NCBI GenBank assembly: GCA_045536915.1 | Contig: JAZSOL010000300.1 | Coordinates: forward strand, 1-10,783 | Source of the DNA: RGIG1828 sp045536915 | Lineage (GTDB): Bacteria > Bacillota > Clostridia > UMGS1810 | DNA: 10,783 nt | Reading direction: 5' to 3' | Part shown: in pieces, positions 6,427 to 10,783 of the stretch | Numbering within the stretch: the stretch's first letter is position 1 | Layout: each line of letters opens with the position of its first letter | Made by a program: the position numbers and the translations under genes | Notes under the pieces: generated by a model | Seen by the model: the letters and a program-made list of their open reading frames with translations, nothing else | Told to the model about the DNA's origin: nothing | Databases searched by the model: none

Positions 6427-8139
6427 ATGACCAAAAATATAATTGCAGAAATCAAGAATCAGATAACATCAACTATTTCGGATGCAATAAATCAGATTTC
6501 AAATCACATTAACGCAGATGCCGAAATGATTGAAGCGGCAAAAAATGTTGAAATTGAAACAGAAATCCCGAAAGAAAAAAGCCACGGTGATTTTTCCTCA
6601 AATATTGCAATGAAGCTCACCAAAATCCTCAGAAATGCTCCTGCAAACATAGCAAAAGCTCTTATTTGCGAAATGAAAACAGAAGGAACATATATCGACA
6701 AGGTTGAAATTGCAGGACCCGGTTTTATTAATTTTTATTTAAGCAAAAACTGGTTGTACGACAGCCTTAAAGATGCATATACTCTCGGAAGCGAATACGG
6801 CCGGATTGATGCCGGAAAAGGCAAAAAAGTGATGGTTGAATTCGTAAGCGCAAACCCCACAGGACCTATGCATATGGGAAATGCCCGCGGAGGTGCTTTA
6901 GGCGACAGCCTTGCAAGCGTTCTTGATATGGCAGGGTATGATGTGACAAGAGAATTCTACATCAACGACGCCGGCGCTCAGGTTGATAAATTTGCCAACT
7001 CTCTTGAAGCAAGATATATTCAGGCTCTTAAAGGCGAGGATGCTGTGGAATTTTCTCCGGACTGGTATCAGGGCAACGATATTAAGGTTCTGGCTGCAAA
7101 TTTCATTGAAATACACGGTGATAAATATCTTGAAACTTCAGGTGAAGAACGCAGAGATGCACTCGTTAAATACGGTCTTGAACACAATATCGCGAAGCTC
7201 AAAACAGACCTTGCCGATTACCGCATAAACTATGACGTGTGGTTTAATGAAAGCAAGATTCACGAAAACGGAGAAGTTAAAGAAACTATTGAAATTCTCA
7301 AAAAAAGCTCACTGACCTATGAAAAGGAAGGTGCACTCTGGTTTAAATCCACTGAATTCGGATGCGAAAAAGATGATGTTCTCATAAGAGCAAACGGATT
7401 CCCCACATATTTCGTGGTTGACATTGCATATCACAGAAACAAATTCGTTAAACGTGAATTTGACAAGGTAATAAACATCTGGGGTGCCGACCATCACGGT
7501 CACGTTGCAAGAATGAAAGGCGCTATGGATGCAATCGGTGTTGACAGTTCAAAGCTTGAGATTGTATTGATGCAGCTTGTGCGTCTTGTTAAAGCCGGAG
7601 AAGCGGTGAGAATGTCGAAAAGAACAGGTGAAATGATTACTCTTTCCGACCTTGTGGAAGATATTGGAATTGATGCCGCAAGATTTTTCTTTAATCTTCG
7701 TCAGGCAGGAAGTCATCTTGAATTTGACCTCGACCTTGCAATTGCACAGAATAACGACAACCCCGTGTTTTACGTGCAATATGCTCACGCACGTATTGCA
7801 AGCATCATACGTAATCTTACAGAAGAAGGAATTGAACTCAAAAACATAAACGAAATTGATGCAACCCTTCTCACCGAGGAAGCTGAACTTGAACTCATTG
7901 AAAAAATTGCATCATTCCCCAATGAGATTTATCTCAGTTCGGAATCTCTCGAACCAAGCAAGCTCACCAGATATGTTACAGACCTTTCCGCATTGTTCCA
8001 TTCATTCTACAACAGTTGCAGAGTAAAATGTGACGATGAAAACCTCTGTCAGGCGCGTTTGCTCTTATGCCACACAACAAAAACAGTTATCAAAAATGTT
8101 TTTAATATACTTAAGATAGATGCTCCAGAAAAAATGTAA
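6427..8139 (+). CDS. argS: Arginyl-tRNA synthetase
   Basis: Class I aminoacyl-tRNA synthetase that charges tRNA-Arg. The 570 residues are full length. The tRNA-recognising N-terminal Add-1 domain spans about 1-110, with the phrase HGDFSSNIAMKL (53-64). The catalytic domain carries SANPTGPMHMGNARGG (141-156), in which HMGN (149-152) is the HIGH motif, and GADHHGHVARMKGA (353-366). VRMSKRTGEMITL (394-406) is a canonical KMSKS-type loop, which some ArgS proteins lack. The DALR anticodon-binding domain runs from about YVQYAHARIASI (449-460) to the C-terminus. GGACGG (6413-6418) is 8 bases before the ATG. With only 22 bases to ywiB there is no room for a T-box, so any amino-acid control would have to act at the ddl promoter. 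Confidence 0.98.
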   Translation: MTKNIIAEIKNQITSTISDAINQISNHINADAEMIEAAKNVEIETEIPKEKSHGDFSSNIAMKLTKILRNAPANIAKALICEMKTEGTYIDKVEIAGPGFINFYLSKNWLYDSLKDAYTLGSEYGRIDAGKGKKVMVEFVSANPTGPMHMGNARGGALGDSLASVLDMAGYDVTREFYINDAGAQVDKFANSLEARYIQALKGEDAVEFSPDWYQGNDIKVLAANFIEIHGDKYLETSGEERRDALVKYGLEHNIAKLKTDLADYRINYDVWFNESKIHENGEVKETIEILKKSSLTYEKEGALWFKSTEFGCEKDDVLIRANGFPTYFVVDIAYHRNKFVKREFDKVINIWGADHHGHVARMKGAMDAIGVDSSKLEIVLMQLVRLVKAGEAVRMSKRTGEMITLSDLVEDIGIDAARFFFNLRQAGSHLEFDLDLAIAQNNDNPVFYVQYAHARIASIIRNLTEEGIELKNINEIDATLLTEEAELELIEKIASFPNEIYLSSESLEPSKLTRYVTDLSALFHSFYNSCRVKCDDENLCQARLLLCHTTKTVIKNVFNILKIDAPEKM

Positions 8140-8150
8140 TTATTCCAACG

Positions 8151-8156
8151 AAAGGA
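8151..8156 (+). promoter_or_regulatory. Ribosome binding site of the SLH-like gene
   Basis: AAAGGA lies 10 bases before ATG 8167. The in-frame TTG at 8158 is only 1 base away, too close to use this site, so the ATG is preferred. Confidence 0.55.
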
Positions 8157-8166
8157 TTTGCCAAGT

Positions 8167-9174
8167 ATGAACCGATACAGATTAATAACTGTTTTAACTA
8201 TTTTGGCAACATTATTTTCCATAGTGAATCAGCAGTGTGTTTTTGCTGCTGATTCACCGTGCGAATCAGCAAAACAAACCTATGCTTTGCTTTGCACTGC
8301 AGGAATTATGAATAAAAGCGATGATTTTGATTTCTCATCAGAAATAAGCGCGGAAGTCTTTTCAGATTTGTATGAGGCATATTTTAACGAAAAGCCGGAG
8401 TTTACCGAAGAGAAAATCACAAACTCTGTTGCTGTGCAAAATCTTGCAAAACACTGTCCGGATGAAACAACCGAACAGAAAGATTCAATAACCGGATTCA
8501 AAGACTACGGATTGATTGACAAATCAGCCAGAAATGCATACAAGAAAATGTGTGCAAACGGATATCTTGAATTCTACGAAGACTTCCTGAACTTTTCAGA
8601 TTCACTCACATATAACGATTATCTGTCTATGCTTTCTTATTTCAAGACGGATTTTGCTAAAACCCGGGATATGACACTCACAAGCGGAAAAGTAATCAAT
8701 TCATCTTCACACAACAACATCATTACCCTCTCAGTTGACAGCGGCAGCAAGGTTATTGACTTTAAATTTAAGCGCAACGAACAGTTCATGGTATACAAAG
8801 ACTCTGTATGCGCCCCCTACAGCTACAATATCAGCAGAGATGACACCGCAGACTTTTACACCAAATCAGACAAAATAATATATGTTTGCATCGGCAATGA
8901 AAATGATTTATCACTTCAAAGTGCAAACTTAAGAGAAACCACCTCGGTATACAGGTCGAAAATATATCTGTGTAACACGCAAGACAGCACTATAATTTTC
9001 AAAAATTCACCAACCGGAGCATATTCGGTGTTTAAATACGATTCGAATACTCTGATTTACAACGGAAACACAAAAAAATCCATAAGCGACATAAATAATT
9101 TGTTTCTTGATTTGAATTGCGGGTTCATTGTTGACAATAAAACAAACACAGTGAGATATATTAATATCGAATAA
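8167..9174 (+). CDS. Secreted protein with degenerate S-layer-homology (SLH) repeats
   Basis: Exported protein of 335 residues and unknown function. Residues 1-27 are a Sec signal peptide (NRYR, a hydrophobic core, and cleavage after VFA|AD at 27/28); Cys24 does not sit in a lipobox. Residues about 36-73 (ALLCTAGIMNK..FSSEISAEVFSDLYEAYF) and especially 110-157 (GFKDYGLIDKSARNAYKKMCANGY..YNDYLSMLSYF) follow the SLH pattern of FxD, a helix, a G-[IY] turn and a second helix, but have lost several consensus residues. SLH domains bind pyruvylated wall polymer; whether these degenerate copies still do is uncertain. The rest (about 168-335) is beta-strand-rich with no family I recognise. The mature part holds eight cysteines. 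It follows argS by 27 bases without a terminator and precedes a secreted S41 protease, so the two may act together in the wall. A perfect hairpin lies in the signal-peptide codons. Confidence 0.72.
   Translation: MNRYRLITVLTILATLFSIVNQQCVFAADSPCESAKQTYALLCTAGIMNKSDDFDFSSEISAEVFSDLYEAYFNEKPEFTEEKITNSVAVQNLAKHCPDETTEQKDSITGFKDYGLIDKSARNAYKKMCANGYLEFYEDFLNFSDSLTYNDYLSMLSYFKTDFAKTRDMTLTSGKVINSSSHNNIITLSVDSGSKVIDFKFKRNEQFMVYKDSVCAPYSYNISRDDTADFYTKSDKIIYVCIGNENDLSLQSANLRETTSVYRSKIYLCNTQDSTIIFKNSPTGAYSVFKYDSNTLIYNGNTKKSISDINNLFLDLNCGFIVDNKTNTVRYINIE
8224..8257 (+). repeat. Perfect 12-bp hairpin inside the signal-peptide codons
   Basis: GTGAATCAGCAG (8224-8235) and its exact inverse CTGCTGATTCAC (8246-8257) are separated by a 10-base loop. 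The structure starts 57 bases into the coding sequence of the SLH-like gene. No U-tract follows, so it is not an intrinsic terminator. Confidence 0.8.
8247..8271 (+). repeat. Alternative 9-bp hairpin competing with the 12-bp hairpin
   Basis: GAATCAGCA occurs twice, at 8226-8234 and 8263-8271. The intervening TGCTGATTC (8247-8255) can therefore pair with either copy: upstream as part of the 12-bp stem, or downstream as a 9-bp stem with a 7-base loop. The two stems share an arm and exclude each other. Confidence 0.7.
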
Positions 9175-9216
9175 TTTTATTAATTAGCGGTTACAAGCTA
9201 AAAAACAGGAGTTAAT

Positions 9217-10710
9217 ATGAAAAAATATATAAGTATCATTATTTTAATTGCTATTATTGTTACTTCTCTGTTTTCTTACCCGGTTATGGCAAATCAGGAG
9301 CCTGATGTTTCCGGTGAAAAAAATCCATATATGAGCGGCGAAGAAGCGCAAAGCTATTTTGAACAGGCAATGTATCTGGTTTTATCCAAATACAAATTTG
9401 ACATAAGTAAAGAAGAGTTATATAAAAAAGCTTTAGACTACATTTTATCAACCCATCCTGAACTTCTCGAAGAAGCTTTCACGGGAATGTTTGATGCACT
9501 CGACGAGCATTCGGTATACTACACGCAGGAACAACTCGACGGCTTTTTGAACAATATGAGCGGAGAGCTTTGCGGAATAGGCGTGCTGGTTATGACAATA
9601 GATGAAGGGCTTCTTGTGTCGAATGTATATGAGAACACGCCGGCAAAGGAATGCGGATTAAGATCCGGAGACATCCTCATAAAAGTTGAGGATACATCTC
9701 TTGCCGGAATGGACATATCTATTGCTCAAAGTCTCATTATTGGTAATGAAAACACACCGGTCCGCCTCACCGTAAAACGAAACAGTCAGATATTTGAAAT
9801 CAATCCCATACGCAGAAAAGTAACTGTTGAATCAGGATTTTATCAGATAATTGAAAATGGTACCATAGGCTATATATCATTAAACGAATTTAATGAAAAT
9901 GCATCCGAATTTATTCAGGAAGCACTGAGTGAATTCGACAAATCAAACATAAGCAATGTGATTTTTGACCTGAGAAACAACCCGGGCGGAAGCCTGTATG
10001 AATATGCTGACGTATGCAATTTATTTATGCCGGAGGGGCCCGTGATTCATCTTGAATTTAAAAATCCGCTCAGAAACTTTTCGCTTTATTCCGAAAACAA
10101 AGAAGTTAAATACAATCTGATTGTTTTGGTAAACGAAAACAGCGCAAGTGCTTCTGAGGCATTTTCAGCCGCAGTTCAGGATACGGGAATCGGAATAGTT
10201 GTTGGCAACACCACCTTTGGGAAAGGCACAATGCAAAACATTACCGAGTTTGTAATCGGCGGAGGTGTGAAGCTTACAGAAGCCGAATATCTTTCACCAC
10301 TTAAGCGTTCCATAAACAAAAAAGGAGTTACGCCTGATTTAGTTGTTAAAGACAAAGTAACAACATATGAAAAATCCGACTTTGAAAAAATAACATATGA
10401 GAGCAAGCCAAAGCTTGGAGACACCGGAAAGGACGTGCTTGCAATTGAGCAGAGACTTGCGTATCTCGGATTTTTAAGAAGCGTACCCGACGAGGTGTTT
10501 GACGAAAAAACTCACGATGCAGTTATAAGCTTTCAGGGAGTCACCGGACTTTATGAGTATGGTGTGATGGATACCACAACCGCATTGAAGCTTGAAGCGG
10601 AAATGCGCGGACTTGAAATCACAAATGATTCAACCCTGAAAAAAGCCATAGACATATACACAAATGAAAACTGGCAAGATTATAAAACGGAATATTCGGA
10701 TATAAAATAA
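9217..10710 (+). CDS. S41 C-terminal processing peptidase with PDZ and peptidoglycan-binding domains
   Basis: Secreted serine protease of the CtpA/CtpB (Prc) family, which trims exported proteins from unstructured C-termini. A signal peptide (1-25, cleavage after VMA) leads to a helical N-terminal part (38-115). The PDZ domain (about 118-190) includes GIGVLV and the GLRSGDILIKVEDT loop. The S41 core holds GYISLNEF (218-225), DLRNNPGGS (251-259) and NSASASEAF (308-316). Catalytic residues should be Ser311, Lys336 (TFGKGT) and Gln340; their spacing equals that of the Ser309/Lys334/Gln338 triad of B. subtilis CtpB as I recall it. A PG_binding_1 module (about 398-460: LGDTGKDVLAIEQRLAYLGFL...DAVISFQ) would tether it to the wall. 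Its 497 residues match B. subtilis CtpA-like proteins. AGGAG (9207-9211) is 5 bases before the ATG. It lies 42 bases after the SLH-like gene, probably co-transcribed; that protein is a possible substrate, which is inference only. Confidence 0.95.
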   Translation: MKKYISIIILIAIIVTSLFSYPVMANQEPDVSGEKNPYMSGEEAQSYFEQAMYLVLSKYKFDISKEELYKKALDYILSTHPELLEEAFTGMFDALDEHSVYYTQEQLDGFLNNMSGELCGIGVLVMTIDEGLLVSNVYENTPAKECGLRSGDILIKVEDTSLAGMDISIAQSLIIGNENTPVRLTVKRNSQIFEINPIRRKVTVESGFYQIIENGTIGYISLNEFNENASEFIQEALSEFDKSNISNVIFDLRNNPGGSLYEYADVCNLFMPEGPVIHLEFKNPLRNFSLYSENKEVKYNLIVLVNENSASASEAFSAAVQDTGIGIVVGNTTFGKGTMQNITEFVIGGGVKLTEAEYLSPLKRSINKKGVTPDLVVKDKVTTYEKSDFEKITYESKPKLGDTGKDVLAIEQRLAYLGFLRSVPDEVFDEKTHDAVISFQGVTGLYEYGVMDTTTALKLEAEMRGLEITNDSTLKKAIDIYTNENWQDYKTEYSDIK

Positions 10711-10729
10711 CACAAGAGGATGTAGCAAA

Positions 10730-10783
10730 ATGAAAAATAACGGTTCGTCGAGGACGCCGAACCCTATAAATTGCTGTGTATAT
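10730..10783 (+). CDS. Possible start of a further gene, cut by the contig end
   Basis: ATG 10730 is preceded at 9 bases by AGAGGA (10715-10720) and the frame stays open for 18 codons to the window end. It starts 19 bases after the protease stop, so it could be the sixth gene of the operon. The peptide (MKNNGSSRTPNPINCCVY) resembles no family I know, and most of it is encoded by a GC-rich palindrome that looks like a dispersed repeat. It may be a gene interrupted by that repeat, or no gene at all. Confidence 0.3.
   Translation, partial: MKNNGSSRTPNPINCCVY
10742..10763. repeat. GC-rich palindrome at the contig end, probable dispersed repeat
   Basis: GGTTCG (10742-10747) pairs exactly with CGAACC (10758-10763). 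Inside, CG (10749-10750) pairs with CG (10755-10756) around an AGGA tetraloop, leaving one mismatch. On the other strand it reads TATAGGGTTCGGCGTCC followed by TCGACGAACC, which resembles short palindromic intergenic repeats (TGTAGGGGTCGGCG-like) that I remember from Clostridia genomes. It is more GC-rich than its surroundings, and no U-tract follows, so a normal terminator is unlikely. Confidence 0.5.

Noticed and set aside
9175..9216. Terminator between the SLH-like gene and the protease (TTAGC...GCTAA)
   Set aside because: The stem is only 5 bp and is followed by an A-tract on the coding strand, not a U-tract.

Overview
The window reads as low-GC, short-gapped Bacillota DNA, most likely from an uncultured Clostridia member. 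The grounds are AT-rich sequence, strong GGAGG-type ribosome binding sites, sigma-A-like extended -10 promoters, a YwiB-ArgS neighbourhood, an LplB-type sugar permease and an OGG1-type glycosylase. It looks like one complete short assembly contig. The left 44 bases carry an MGI/BGI (DNBSEQ) library adapter, and the right end stops inside a GC-rich palindrome resembling a dispersed repeat.

Layout. (A) Bases 45-502, minus: the N-terminal half of a carbohydrate ABC permease (LplB type), cut by the adapter. (B) Bases 503-678: a divergent promoter region. (C) Bases 679-1506, plus: an AraC-family regulator, probably controlling the transporter. (D) Bases 1497-3703, minus: a two-gene unit, a DUF4091/GH123-like cytoplasmic glycosidase followed by a PAP2 membrane phosphatase, with a clear promoter at 3737-3765. 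(E) Bases 3826-4692, minus: an 8-oxoguanine DNA glycosylase. (F) Bases 4893-10710, plus: five tightly spaced genes, ddl, ywiB, argS, a secreted SLH-like protein and a secreted S41 C-terminal processing protease with a peptidoglycan-binding domain. One extended -10 promoter lies upstream of ddl and no terminator is visible between the genes. (G) Bases 10730-10783: either the start of another gene or a dispersed palindromic repeat.

How the genes fit together. The left part suggests uptake of an oligosaccharide (permease, AraC regulator) and its cytoplasmic hydrolysis (GH123-like enzyme), although the transporter is too incomplete to name a sugar. The PAP2 enzyme, Ddl, the SLH-like protein and the wall-binding protease all concern the cell envelope. 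ArgS and YwiB are housekeeping genes in the same transcription unit.

Most of the window is ordinary. I see no CRISPR array, transposase, phage gene, toxin-antitoxin pair, tRNA or rRNA. The best second looks are the adapter-made false gene end, a perfect 12-bp hairpin with a competing 9-bp hairpin in the signal-peptide region of the SLH-like gene, the back-to-back promoters between permease and regulator, and the terminal palindrome. I do not see evidence for an undescribed multi-gene system.
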